Origin: Aquilaria yunnanensis
Taxonomy: Eukaryota; Streptophyta; Magnoliopsida; Malvales; Thymelaeaceae
NCBI GenBank assembly: GCA_039654915.1
Contig: CM077597.1
Location: 37,918,001 to 37,982,000 of the forward strand
Direction: 5' to 3'
Length of the DNA stretch: 64,000 bases
The notes below the pieces were generated by a model that was not told where the DNA came from, ran no database searches, and saw only the letters and a program-made list of their open reading frames with translations. The translations under genes were made by a program, and so were the position numbers. Each line of letters opens with the position of its first letter. Positions within the stretch are counted from its first letter, which is position 1. This document shows positions 1 to 11,266 of this stretch, in pieces.

Positions 1-30
1 AATGCAATTACCGAGTGAAGCACAAGTATT

Positions 31-600
31 CGGTAAAGGAAAAATAGCCTCGTATTGGGAAAACAAATTCGAGCCACTCCTCGAAGCATGAACGAGCTCA
101 GGAGAAGTATTTTCTCCGAAAAAGATGGCCGTGAAGGCAAAATTATGCCGAACGCCAAAAAGAGACCTCGTTCTCCGAAAGGCCAAGATAGAACCCCGGG
201 AACTACCTCAGGGGAGAACTTTGGCCACTATGAAACAGGACCTCGCTTCTCAGTTTGATGACTGAAATCAACCGGATAGCCAAACATCAATGGAAGAACA
301 AGCTCGGGAGGGATGCTCGGTAAAGGAAAAATAGCCTCGTATTGGGAAACCAAATTCGAGCCACTCCCCGAAGCATGAACGAGCTCAGGAGAAGTGTTTT
401 CTCCGTAAAAGATGGCCGTGAGCGCAAAATTGCGCCGAACGCCAGAAAATAGATCTCGTTGTCCGAAAGGGCAACACAAGACCCCGAGAACTACCTCGGG
501 GGAAAACTCCGGCCACTATGAAAAAGGGACCTCGCTTGATTCTGCGCGAGGCCAGAAAGAGAGGATTATCAGCTTGGCAGCATCAATGGGAGAAAAATTG
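31..600 (+). repeat. Tandem duplication, period about 287 bp
   Basis: The segment starting at cggtaaaggaaaaatagcc (about 31) recurs at 318. The copies run in parallel through shared words such as gccactcc, catgaacgagctcagg, gatggccgtga and ggccactatgaaa. The second copy drifts near 590. Two copies are visible, and differences at many sites show the duplication is old. It duplicates the integrase C-terminal region of element A. Confidence 0.8.
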
Positions 601-630
601 AGAAATATCGTAGAAGAATTCTATACTTAG
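138..630 (+). pseudogene. Remnant of gypsy integrase C-terminus (element A)
   Basis: A short block containing DLVLRK occurs twice (around 160-185 and 450-475). It matches the GDLVLRK block at the integrase end of elements B (around 16900) and C (around 38830). In the gypsy family this lies in the C-terminal DNA-binding part of integrase, after the catalytic core. The reading ends in EFYT followed by a stop near 628, matching the KKFYA end of the C integrase at 39018. Stops and frame changes separate the blocks, so it is dead. The catalytic core lies left of the window. Confidence 0.5.
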
Positions 631-1032
631 AATTTTTTAATGAACAAGCTATACTTCGAAAAATTTCACTTCTCTCCTGTAACAGGTTACCCGCCGAACA
701 AAGCTGAAGCACACATGCCCGAAGGATATGATATGTTTTCCTTCTAAAAAAGAAAAAGCACGAAGTCCATCAAAGGTAATCAATGAGGACAGACTAGTGT
801 TCGCTTAAAAAGTCTTTGTCAAATTAGAGTGGCCATAAAAGCCAGATCGGCCAGCAGAAAGAGCAAGGATGGGCCTTCCGAAATCCCCTAGCCGAAAGTA
901 GCCAGGGCAACTGGAAAACAAAAAATTGCTCAAGTAAGACAGAGCGAAGAAATGAATAAGAATCCATTAAAGAAGGTCTTTTCGTACAAGAGGAGTACAA
1001 GGGAAGCACGAAAATGAAAAAGCCTAGGATGT

Positions 1033-2726
1033 CTAAGGATCCCCAGCGACGCGAGAAGTTCCGGCTCCCGTGTCTCTAGCCGTCGCCTTTGGCGCAAGTA
1101 GAGGAACAGGTGGCAGGTTGAGGTGATCAGCTTTTGACCAAGTCCACCGAGGACCCTCGGGAATGTCCAGGGCCGCAAGAAAGGAGGTCTCAAGGTCTGG
1201 GTATCGTTGTAAAAATTGATGACGAGCTAGACAGAAACCGTCCTGAAAGGACACCTTCGACATTTGGACGGCTTTGTCCTTGTCCACGTCGACCAAGTCC
1301 GCCTCATTCTCAAGACCAGCAACCTCTTTCTAGAGACCCAGAACCTCCTCCTTAAGACCGACAATCCTGCTCACCAGTCTTTTTGCATTCCTTCTCTTCA
1401 TCGCACTCCTCCTCAGAAAATAGACCCTGGCTTGAAGAGCCGCTTTTTCGGCAAGAGTTTTCTTCAGAAGGGCAGCTTCTTCTTCTTTCTCCTTCTGAAT
1501 AACCTCATTGGCCGAAGTCAAGCACACAACCTCCTCGCCGAGGTCCCGCATTTTGTGGGAAAAGTCCTTCAAGAGGTACGATTGGCCTATCAGGAACTTA
1601 TCCCGGAGCTGAGCCACCTTCTCCCTGGCTATGGGCCTCAACTCGACATTAGCTATGTCTGAGTTAATACAGAAGAATCTGACCTTCTCCAACTCGCTGT
1701 CAGCCCAAGCTCAGGCAGAAGACTGCTCTGCCGCCCAAACGTGGAGGTGCTCACTGTACCCCAAAAGCTGCAAAGAAAAAGGAGAAAATCCTCAGTGAAA
1801 GCAGCATAAGGGAAGGCAAAACACTTGGGCAAAAAAGAGAAGGCCAAAAAGATCACCTGAGCGGTGTGCTTAGAAACTCTAGCAGCGAGGATATCCCCAG
1901 AAGCACACTCCTCGGTAACGGCCTTGGAAGAAGCCTCGGTAAGAACACCCCTCGCCATCTGGGGAGCCATCTCTTGGCAATCCCTGGAGAACAAGTTCAT
2001 GTCCTCCGTGAAAGACCAAAATGGCTCCCTCAGAACCTTGTCTTTCGGGAGAAGGGAGTCCCGGAGAGCCCGTCTTCAGGCATGGTCAACCATCCATACG
2101 GTGTCCGCGCGGTCCTTTGCAAAAATGGAGGGGCGCAAGTCCGGAAGTGCTCCCTGAAAAACACGAGTTATGAGGGAGGAGGTGTCAAAAAGAGTTCGAC
2201 GCAAACCTGGTGCAACCTTAGTACCCTCCTCCACAAAAGTCAGAATATGCTTGCCTTTGTCCTTGCGACGTCTCTCCAGCCTTTTAACAGTAGGACTCTC
2301 AGGCAAAGAGCCTAAAAGCTCCATCGACGAGATAGGACTCGACGGAGTGAAAAGGGTGACTACTCCAGCCGGCACCTCGGTTGCAGCAGTATCAGCCTGA
2401 GAAGATGTCGCAGCTACTTCGGAGGGGCCAGCAATCCTGGTGGATATCGGAGTGACATCAACCATGGCGAAGGTCGCAGTAGCATCGGTGGAAGTGGCTA
2501 TCCCATCGGTTGAGATAGCAACCTTGGTGGAAGTAGCAATAACTTCATCGACATCCACCACATCCTCCGAGGGTAGAGTAAGGGCCCTCTTCTTTGACTT
2601 CTTGGCAGAAGATGGTCCACTCCCAGTAGACTTACGTCTTTTGGAACCACTTTTCTTTGCTTGTTCTCCCTTCTCTACTTGACCAAGGAAGAGACTCTTG
2701 TAGTAGGCGGCAGAATCGTCAGCCAT
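1033..2726 (-). pseudogene. Antisense accessory gene of element A, lacking exon 1
   Basis: This is the A copy of the antisense gene best preserved in element C. Exon 2 starts at 2726 just after a TTTTCAG acceptor, and carries a basic stretch (KRRK, then KKSKKR). Its donor is at 2206 (CACCAG/GTTTGC). Exon 3 (2116-1857) is 260 nt as in B, C and D, but its acceptor reads AA instead of AG. Intron 3 is 1856-1768. Exon 4 encodes a coiled coil and the conserved end block QDGFCLARHQ, with WTWSK and HLNLP downstream. A TGA near 2075 replaces an Arg codon. The N-terminal domain of the other copies is missing between the promoter and exon 2. The end block is in a different frame from the coiled coil. 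The product would be nuclear if the basic stretch works, and its function is unknown. Confidence 0.7.
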
Positions 2727-3078
2727 CTCTGAAAAGGGGGAAAAGCATCAGTATGAGTCCAAAAAGGCACTGAAGCTGAAAATGTGAGTCCAAAAACAGT
2801 CCAAAAAGGAGCTTCAGGAAGAAAGGAAAATGTCAGCAAAAAACTGAAAAAAATACGACTTCGGGAGATTGAGAAGATAACAGAAGTCGGACGATTCCCG
2901 AAAAAGGCACTCATGAAAAGCCTTGCCAAAGTCAGGATTCCTGGATGCCGTCGTAAATAATGGCTGGAAATCACTCCGCTGTGCAGACCATCGCTGGAAG
3001 AGATGGAAAAGGCGAAAGAAAACGAGAGCAAGGGCCAGAGCAAAGTAAAAACAAAGGAAAAGAATGGCAGGAAGAGGC

Positions 3079-3201
3079 TTATATAGAGCAGGTAAGGGCA
3101 ACTGAAAAATGCGTCATAACTGCAGCGCGGGAATGAAACGTCACCGTAATTACCCTTCCTGCGCAAAAAGACGTGCCATCCCAATTGGCACTCGCCACGT
3201 G
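3079..3201 (-). promoter_or_regulatory. Antisense-gene promoter of element A (TATA plus G-box)
   Basis: On the minus strand TATATAA is at 3085-3079 and CACGTG at 3201-3196, 111 bp upstream. The same pair, in the same order, precedes the antisense gene in B, C and D. The G-box sits in the context GACACGTGGC, as in C. Promoter activity is inferred from position and conservation. Confidence 0.6.
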
Positions 3202-3470
3202 TCAACCATCGCGAGAAACTAGGGCATGTTTTCTGACACCCTGAAGATTTGGGTGGATCCCCAGATTGACACGCCCAGTTTTGAGGCATGACAGTCAACT
3301 AATTTAAAACAGAAAAAATAGGATGGGAAATCTCGAGGACACCGAAAGGCAGGAGTGCAACATCCGCTCGAAAAAACTACGCGCTTTAAATGGCAAAGTA
3401 CCTTCCCTGCAAACAACATAAGCCGAATACTCTGAAAGTGTTCCTGAAAGAGCTGCAACACTTCAGCTTT

Positions 3471-3485
3471 CCGAAGGAGGGCATG
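3471..3485 (+). other. Polypurine tract of element A
   Basis: ccgaaggagggcatg lies directly before the LTR start TGATAGCC. Element C has ccgaaggggggcatg in the same place. This is the plus-strand primer site for gypsy reverse transcription. Confidence 0.75.
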
Positions 3486-3850
3486 TGATAGCCGAAGTGC
3501 TATCACCCTATCCACTGACTTCGAAGAAAGAGGGAGTCAAACACATGAGGTATGCGACCTCGGAAGCCCCATCGTGCCAACCTCGGGAAATTACCATATT
3601 GCCTCTGCATCAGAGGACGAATGAACCGACTTCGGAAGAATAAGAACACCCCGAAGAAACAATATCACCTCGGGGAAAGGTCCTTGTTCGTTCTCCCTAA
3701 AATATAACGTCGGCTGAAGGGACCTCGGAGGAGCAATGGGTGCCACGAAAAAGTCTCTGACATATTCGCCCGCACGCACTAGACGTCGACCTCAAAGCAC
3801 TCTGACAGGCCGCTTCTGGTTACAACAAACTAGCTCTCCCATAACAAAGC
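3486..3850 (+). repeat. Partial 3' LTR of element A
   Basis: It begins TGATAGCCGAAG right after the polypurine tract, like the C LTR (TGATAACCGAAG). It is rich in CCTCGG and CTTCGG words. A block around 3775-3815 (gacgtcgacctcaaag, then ctctgacagg) resembles the middle of the C LTR. The R-U5 part with the TATA box is missing, so the LTR is truncated. Confidence 0.65.
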
Positions 3851-3869
3851 CAAGGACCAAGTTCATGTA

Positions 3870-4676
3870 TCGCTTTAGAAGATATTGTGAAAACTTTAAC
3901 CACTAACACTCAAATGATTTAGTAGGAAACAAGAACTAACATCAAAGGCTTGGGGAACCAAATTTCACAACTTGTAGCCTTGTTGAACAAAATTGAAGCT
4001 AAAAAGAGAAGGCTGCCATCTCAAGCTGAAATCAACCTAAGAGAGCATGCTAATATAGTGACCTTTCAAAGTGGCAAAAAAGTGCAAACTAGCACATAAA
4101 AAATGGCAGCACCTAAAAAGGAACAAGATGGTACAAAACCAGCAACTTTTGATGTACCCACTGAGAAGGTAAGTGACAAGCCAATTTTTTCAAAGTAAAA
4201 AATTTCTGATTGCACCCCTTTTTCCTAGCAGGTTATTGAAATCCAAGAAGGAGGATATAGAGCAAGAAAATCTTGAGGTTTTTAGGAAGGTCAAAATCAG
4301 CATATCTTTGCTTGATGCAATCAAGCAAGTGCCTCGATATGCTAAGTTTCTGAAGAAGCTATGCACCAACAAAAATAAGCTGCGCACAAACAAAAAAACT
4401 GCAAACAAATGGACAATCAAAGTTGGGGAGAATGCATCAGTGATAATCTAAACGAAGTTGCCTCAGAAGTGTAAGGACCCTAGTATGTTTATTATACCAT
4501 GTGTAATAGGAAAATTTAAGGTGGAAAAAGCTATGTTAGATTTGGGAGCTTTAATTAATGTCATGCCATATTCTATATATGCTTCTTTAAAACTTGGACC
4601 TTTGAATGAAACTGGTGTTCTAATTCAATTAGCTGATAGATCTAATGCCTCTCCAATAAAAAAAATCATATCTTGA
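3870..4676 (+). pseudogene. Athila-like gypsy gag C-terminus and protease, degenerate
   Basis: Three blocks typical of plant Athila-like gag-pol are readable with frameshifts. At 3930-4090 there is a NIKGLGNQ-type coil followed by LPSQAEINLRE and TFQSGK. At 4173-4451 there is PLFPSRLLKSKK, then LLDAIKQVPRYAKFLKKLCT. At 4458-4676 there is a retropepsin-like segment with MLDLGALINVMPYSIYASL; DLGA is the form of the active-site motif seen in this family. In the family these belong to one gag-pol chain that makes virion proteins. No RT follows, so this is a fragment between truncated A and the copia element. Subfamily placement is from recall of family motifs. Confidence 0.7.
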
Positions 4677-4679
4677 TCT

Positions 4680-6117
4680 ATAGAGATCAAAATGGAATGC
4701 TATTTCATTCAATTGAAAGCTAACATCTAGAGCCACAAGTCATATGAATGCCTTGAAATCTAGTTTGCACGTTAAGGGGCTCAAATTTAGCTTCAATGTT
4801 GTGACTTTCACACCTTCACTGGTTCAAAAGTAGTGGCGGTATTTTGGGCATAGCTTTGGCTATAGATATCTATTTTATTGAATTCAAGTGCCATTTAGAA
4901 CTTAAGAAAGAGCACTACAACTTTCATGTCTTGAGTTTTGAGGGAAATGGACTGCATCAAAGTCAAATTGCTGCTTGAAGTTGCTACTAATGTTCTGGAA
5001 CTTTCCTTGGCTCACAACTCGAAAAACAGTTTTGACGTGGATTAATTTTGAAAGCTTATAAACCGTGTGGGAAAAAATTCCAACTTAACAACACCATTCT
5101 CCTACTCATATTAAGACATTCTAGTTATTTTTAATTTTTTATATTTAGGTAGGGTTATTTTAGAACACTTTGAAGAGTTTAGGGAGCTTTCATTGTTTTT
5201 CTCCATTAGGTTAGATTTTTATTCATATATTAGAAGAGGAGCAGCAAACCTATGGTACTTGTTGGCTACTTTCACCCTTCTTTTTGTTCTTTTTCACTTT
5301 TCGTATTCTTTTTTTTTTCCTTGGTCATGTTCGGCTAATGTTTTTATTCTTGGTTGAAGGAGACTAAAACTTTAAATTCTTCAGCACTGTGAGATCAAAG
5401 TTTTTTATATTTAAGTAATTAAAACTTTGAGTATAGGGTGTTCTTTTCTGATTAATTTCATGATTGTTTCATTTATATGCAAAGAGGCATACTAGTTGTT
5501 ATTCAAATTCAATCTATTGTAAAGTTAGAAATCAAATTCATAATTATTTGATCTCTCTAACATGTGAAGCAGCTGAGGTTTATTTATTTGTTGTGTCAAA
5601 AATCATTAAATCTTAGGGAGAACATTGATCTAAATTAAATGTAGCTGCTTGTGTTTGTGTTATTTAGTTTCATTAATCTCTCTAAATTGTAATACAATTG
5701 TTAAATTAAACTGAAGTGCTTGCACTAGGTTGTTTAGCAATTAGGGTTAATTAGATCACTTGTTTTCTAATTAACTACAACTAAGGAAGGGTAGGAAGAT
5801 TGCTCCAATGATAAATAGTCAAAGTCTTAATTCATCTATCTATGTATCAATGGTTAGTTGTAGGAATTTGTTGGTGGATGTTGACTGATGCCAAGGTTTG
5901 CATTCTTGATTGTTTCATTGATTTCTTGCTTGATAAGTTTCATAATTTGTGTTCCCTGATTAGTTTTTAATTTTATTTCTAGTTGCAAATAATCCACTCA
6001 TTCTTTTATTTCAGATTTCTATCAAGAAGCTTTTAGTTAAAATTTCCTTAGGATTCAACTTAATTTTAATTGCTATAATGCAAAATTTATTTATTCTGAG
6101 TTGTTAGTAAGACTGAA
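4680..6117. other. AT-rich stretch without recognisable gene
   Basis: There is no long reading frame and no clear domain. The base composition is AT-rich, unlike the GC-richer Tat elements. The stretch around 5720-5800 (gcaattagggttaattag, then taactacaactaaggaagg) resembles LTR-type noncoding sequence, so this may be the decayed remainder of the Athila-like element. That is inference. I found no match here to the copia LTR at 26163. Confidence 0.4.
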
Positions 6118-6129
6118 ATTATTTTTGGT

Positions 6130-6696
6130 GATTTTGACAACCAACCAGTCCTCAAGCAGGAGAGAAAGTTTTATGTCCTAAAGTGGTCCATTCCAAATAA
6201 GCCTATTGCCAATTCTATAAGGGTTAAAAAGGATGCTTATAAGAAGCATTTGGATGATGTCTTGGATGTTGCTTGTTTCATGCTAATTACCATGGAATCT
6301 GAGCTTTAAAAGAAACATGGGAACATGGGGGAATTTGATATGATCAAACATCTCAAAATGCTCTTCCAATAACAAGCTCAACATGAGAGGTTTGAGACAT
6401 CCAAAGCATTATTTCAGTCCAAAATGCCTGAGGGAAGTCCCATGGGTCATCATATGCTCAAGATGATTGGGTGCTTTGATAATCTTGGGAGTTTGGGATT
6501 TGTTCTTTAGGAAGATTTGGCTATTGATGTAGTCCTTCAATCATTGCCGAAAAGCTACAGTCAGTTCTTCATCACTATAATATGAATGATTTTGACAAGT
6601 CCTTCCCTAAATTCCCAACATGTTGAGAACTACTAAAAGAAACCTTGAGAAGGCGAAGCCCATTGTGGTGGTTCAAAAGGACAAGGGAAAGGGAAA
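6130..6696 (+). pseudogene. Copia gag, first part
   Basis: The reading includes VLKQERKFYVLKWSIP, DAYKKHLDDVLDVACFMLI, GEFDMIKHLKMLF and LQSLPKSYSQFF. This is the gag type (UBN2/Retrotran_gag_2-like) of plant copia elements, which packages element RNA in virus-like particles. There are stops at about 6307 and 6370, and a frame change near 6580. It breaks off at GKGK, where an LTR-like element is inserted at 6697. The next codons resume after 9542 with KANKKKDKAKKK, so the split is clean. Confidence 0.8.
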
Positions 6697-9537
6697 TGTA
6701 CAGCCCTAGGTCTCCTGTGGCTGCTTGCTGCACAGGATCAATAGGAATTTGAGGAATCCTTGAGTTATGGTTCATAATTATTGGTTTATTTGCTTGTGAT
6801 AAAAACTAATGCATGTGACCTAAGCTTACTAACCTAGATACTAGCATTAAATACTGCATGAGTAGTTTCAACATGGAAATTCAAACATAAATTAAAAAAT
6901 TCAAAATAGTGGCAGTATCGTACTTAAAAAAATTGTAAAACTAGCCAAAGCCATAAACACGTATAAATACAAACTAGCAAGTATAACTTGTAGCTGCTCA
7001 ACTAGGTCAACAACCATCTCGAGTTGCTGGCTGAGCCACCCAAACCTGTACATATAAACTAAGGGCCTTCAGGGGGTGCTTGCAAAAGAAAACCTTAGAG
7101 GACAGTGGACAGCAAATGTTACAAATCTACTGTGAGCTCATAATGGTATGAGGCCTAATATATGTGCATATACTTGAGTCCCTTAAGACCCTTCCTCATC
7201 CTAGTCCTTTCATAGCGAGCTTTGGCCTAGAACTCACTCTAGCAAGCCTTGACTTACCTACTATGCCAAGTTGTCACCTAAGCACGTAATAACCTCCCAT
7301 TGAATACTATGTGTAGGACTAATCCAAGTCTACTTGGCAAAGCCAAGTTAGGTGCACTAAGGTCCCACACTGGTGCCTTAGGTCTAGGACTAGGCTAGGC
7401 CATTAGGTGTTACTAACCTTTCACCTTTCCTATAGTGAACCTTGACTAGCACATGGCCAATCTAGTTTGGGCATACTAGATTCCCCCTTTAACTCTTCAG
7501 GCCAAAGACCTAAATAGATAGCTAGGCATACTAAACCTCCACCCCTAGGTGTGCTAGGCTCCCACTTTAGTCCCTTAGGTCTAAGACCTGACTAGGTGAC
7601 CGAGTGTTACAAAGCCTCCACCTTCCTTGGTGAACCTTGTATAATAATATTCTTAGCCCTTGGTACACTCCAATGAGTTGCCCATCACTAGGAATCATGC
7701 TTGCTCTAAGTGCTCCTTGTGTTTCCTAGCACATATTAAGGTCCCAAATGCACTAAGGTAGCTCAACTACCTTGCTCCTCAAAGACCCCTGAATATGCCC
7801 AAGTAACTTAGCTTGAGTGCTAAGTCACTACCTACTTATAGTTTTCAGTGTTCCTCCTAATTCCTTAGGGTAGCTTGCACTTACTTTGGTATTAAGTAAC
7901 TTCCTAAGCCATCCCAAGCTTCCATATTACTTAATCTAGGCTTCCCATAGGCCCTAGAGCTCACATTGTGCCCAAATGCACTTATGTGCCTCTATTAGCC
8001 TCATAGTGTGTTCTTTGGCCCTTAGGTGTTTTTATTAACTCTTTGTAGTTCTTGTATCTCTTAAACCAATCTAAGTTCAATTAAATACTAACCCAAATCA
8101 TCTTACCAAGCTACAAGAAGTTATGCTACATCTTACCCACACTAATCGTGCCGTAGTGCACATGCAATTCCCTTAGTAGCCTAGGCCACAATTCTAGTTC
8201 ACCATTTCTAGTTCACCATGATCCTTGCTTAAAATACTTTGTTACTCACTATTAATGCATTTAAACTACCTTAGGGAGAACTACAAGCCCCAACTAGGGC
8301 ACCAAAATACCCTTAGAGGTACGCATGGTTCAATTGTGCATACACCATCTTCTCCCTACTTCATTTGATCCATTTGTCACTTGTTCTTCATTCCACTTCC
8401 ATTTTAAACCTTTATCCAACCTTAGGAACAAGTCTAGGATGTTTAGGAACTAATTAGGAACCAAAACAACCTCTTTCGATGAGTTATGAAGCAACTATGG
8501 TGCTGCAACATGAGCCTAGTGCCGTGGCGACAGAGTTCATTTGATTTTGTCTAAGAATGATTATCCTGGTGCCTAGGCCTCAGGAGCACGACCTGGGCAT
8601 GAATTCCTTTGGTACCTAGGCACCTAAAGTGGCACTTTAGCATCAAAACCTTGCCAGTTTCTTCTATCTTCATGAAAACTATGCACAATTAACTTAAACA
8701 TGGTTCCAATCACCTCTAGGCATGTAATTACTCATCCCCAAGGCTAAATATGATGAAAATGCATTAACGTAACAATGAAAACAAGAAATCTCCTTACCTC
8801 ATACACACCTAAAGCAAAATCAAGCAAGTTGTGAATGAAAGCTTCCAAAGCTCCACTAAGAGTTTCCTATGGTTCCAAGACAAATTCATCACAAATAGGC
8901 ACCATTTCTAGCTCAATTAAGTTTCACCCAACCTTTAGGAAGCTTAAGAAACCAATAAAACAAAGGGGAAAAAATGTACCTAAGCTCCCAAGCAAGAAAA
9001 ACACCCTTCCAAAGCTTTCCACACCAAAACCAAGCAGGAGCAAGCTGCTCTCACTTGGGTACTTTATGGGGCTTCCGAAATTCACCAAGAATTGAAGAAA
9101 GAATGAGATTTGGGTATGAATTTGGTGGACAAAGAAAGAGCTATGAATTAAAGGTGGAAGGGATGATGAATTCAAGCCACCCAAAATGGTTTAAAACCCA
9201 ACTCTCCCTCAATGACTCCTCCAACAACTTTAATTTTGCCAAAAGAACCCCACCTCCAAATAGTGCCACTAACTTTGGTAATTCTATCCCCCACTTTGGT
9301 TTCTTGTCACTTAGGTCTAAAAGAATTACTTTGATCTTTAAAACCAACCTTATCACCTCAGGATACAAAATGACCATTTTTCCCTTAGTGACCCTTAGGT
9401 GCCAATTATGTTTAAGGAACCTTTTTAAAATTTTATACTTGTTTGAAATGCATAACAAATATTTAGTAAAGGATTTCTTACCTTGCAACCCAGTCTTCCT
9501 TGACCGTTACCAGTCAGATACCTAGAGGGCCATAACA
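6697..9537 (-). mobile_element. LTR-like insertion (probable solo LTR), 2841 bp
   Basis: The insert begins TGTACAGCCC and ends CCATAACA. The flanks are GGAAA (6692-6696) and TGAAA (9538-9542), a 5-bp target duplication with one mismatch. Removing it restores the copia gag reading. It has no retroelement domain. Its long, gene-free, CT-rich sequence and TG..CA ends fit a large gypsy LTR. The minus orientation (start TGTTATGGCC) is a guess from the TGTTA starts of elements E and S2. Small open frames at 8835-9525 look incidental. Confidence 0.6.
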
Positions 9538-9692
9538 TGAAAGGCCAACAAGAAGAAGGATAAAGCTCAATTAAGTTTCACCCAACCTTTAGGAAGCTTA
9601 AGAAACCTTGCAACCCAGTCTTACTTGACCGTTACCAGTCAGATACCTAGAGGGCCATAACATGAAAGGCCAACAAGAAGAAGGATAAAGCT
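9481..9692 (+). repeat. 87-bp duplication with templated filler
   Basis: The sequence 9481-9567, from ccttgcaaccc to gataaagct, recurs at 9606-9692 with one visible difference (cttcctt versus cttactt). It spans the right edge of the LTR-like insertion and adjoining copia gag. The 38 bp between the copies, with shared ends, match 8910-8953 exactly (agctcaattaag to aagaaacc). So a nearby 44-bp segment was copied into the junction. Confidence 0.9.
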
Positions 9693-11110
9693 AAAAAAAA
9701 GTCCAATGCTAATACATCTTTGAGTGCAATGAAAGGAACCAGTGGCATGGCTAAGGAAGGGGAATGCTTCCATTGTAAGAAACCTAGACATTGAAAGTGC
9801 AACTTCAAGCTCTATCTTGAAGAACTCGAGAAAGATAAGGAAAGTAAGACTTCCACTTCCGGTATTTTTGTTATAGAGGCTAATTTTTCTACTTCCTCAC
9901 TTTAGGTATTGGATACTGGATATGGATCTCATTTTTTTTGAAGATACACAGGATCTAAATAGGAGTAAAAGATTTGCTCAAGGTGATGTAGACCTACGTG
10001 TAGAAACTAGAGCAAGAGCAAGAGTTGCTACATTAGCTGTAGGTACTTATTTTTTTCACTTTGCCTAGTAAACTGGTTTAAGAATTTGACAATTTTATTA
10101 TGTGCCTACTATTAATAAAAATTTGATTTTTGTTTCTTGTTTTCACAATAAAGGCTTTGCATTTATAAAAAAAGGATAAGTGTTGTTCCATTCATTTGAA
10201 TGAAATCTTTTATGGTCGTGCGCAACTTAACAATGGTTTGTATGTTCTAGAGCTCAAGAATCCAATCTATAACATGAATACCAAGAAGGTTAGACTGAAA
10301 GATTTGAACCCAACTTATCTCTTGCATTGTCGCTTAGGCCACTTAAACAAGACCATTATATCCAAGCTTTACAAAGATGGACTCTTTGACTCATTTGATT
10401 TTGAATCATATGAGGCATGTGAGTCATGTTTATAGGGCAAGATGACCAAAGCCCCTTTCACTGGGCATAGTGAAAGGGAAAATGACTTATTAGGACTCAT
10501 ATGTAGTGATGTATGTGGGCCTATGTCTACACAAGGTAGAAAAGGCTTCCAACACTACTTTTATTGATCACTTTAGTAGATATGACTATGTGTATCTTAT
10601 GAAACACAAGTTAGAAACCTTTGAAAAGTTCAAAGAAGTTAGGAATGAAGAACATAATCACCTAGGGAAGAGTATAAAAGTACTTCACTTAAATCGAAGT
10701 CAAGACTACTTGGACTAAGAATTCCTTGACTATCTAAAGGAGTGTGGTATAATATCATAAATCACTCAACCTGGTACACCCCAATGGAATAGCATATTTG
10801 AAAGAAGAAATTGAACCTTGTTAGACATGGTTTAATCTATGATAAGTCAGGCTAACCTTCCAAACTCCTTTTGGGGACATACCCTAGAGATAGCTTCTTT
10901 TACAGTAAACCAAATTCCATCTAAATTAGTTTAAAAGATACCATACAAGATATGGGGTGAGAGGCATCCCAATCTGTCTTTTATGAATATTTGGGTTATA
11001 AGGCTTACATCAAATGTCAATCCTTGGAAAAGCTAGGGCTCAAATCAGATAAATGTCATTTTGTTGGGTATCCCAAAGAAACAAAATGTTATTATTTGTA
11101 CAATCGTTCT
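9663..11110 (+). pseudogene. Copia gag end, protease and integrase, degenerate
   Basis: A zinc knuckle CFHCKKPRH with a stop in place of the next residue lies near 9767-9800; it normally binds RNA. A protease active site VLDTGYGSH follows near 9907. The GAG-pre-integrase block with HCRLGHLNKTIISKL and CESCL (10196-10435) supplies the integrase zinc finger. Then come DVCGPMST (about 10508), FIDHFSRYDYVYLMKHK (10560-10620) and GTPQWNS with ANLPNSFWGHTLEIA (10770-10890). Frames change several times and stops are frequent. Order and motifs are those of plant copia pol. Confidence 0.8.
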
Positions 11111-11266
11111 AAGTAGAAAGTGTTTATTGCTCTAACCAGTGTCTTTCTAGAGAAATAGTTTATCTCTAAAGGAACCAGTGGGATGAAAGTATAACTTGAA
11201 GAAAGTTGAGAACAACAATGGGACGTTGAACCTAAGATGAAACCTAAGCAGGCACCATAAGAAGTT

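Larger units (their letters stand above)
1..3860 (+). mobile_element. Tat-type Ty3/gypsy element A, 3' part only
   Basis: The left end lies outside the window. What remains, in order, is a remnant of the integrase C-terminus, an antisense accessory gene (1033-2726), its promoter (about 3079-3201), a polypurine tract (3471-3485) and the start of the 3' LTR (3486 on). The same order is seen in complete element C (31111-43384), which fixes the orientation as + for gag-pol. The LTR stops near 3850, where Athila-like sequence begins, so the element is truncated on the right and no target-site duplication can be found. Confidence 0.8.

Noticed and set aside
9481..9692. CRISPR-like repeat
   Set aside because: Only two long copies are present, with a filler copied from nearby sequence, in plant DNA.
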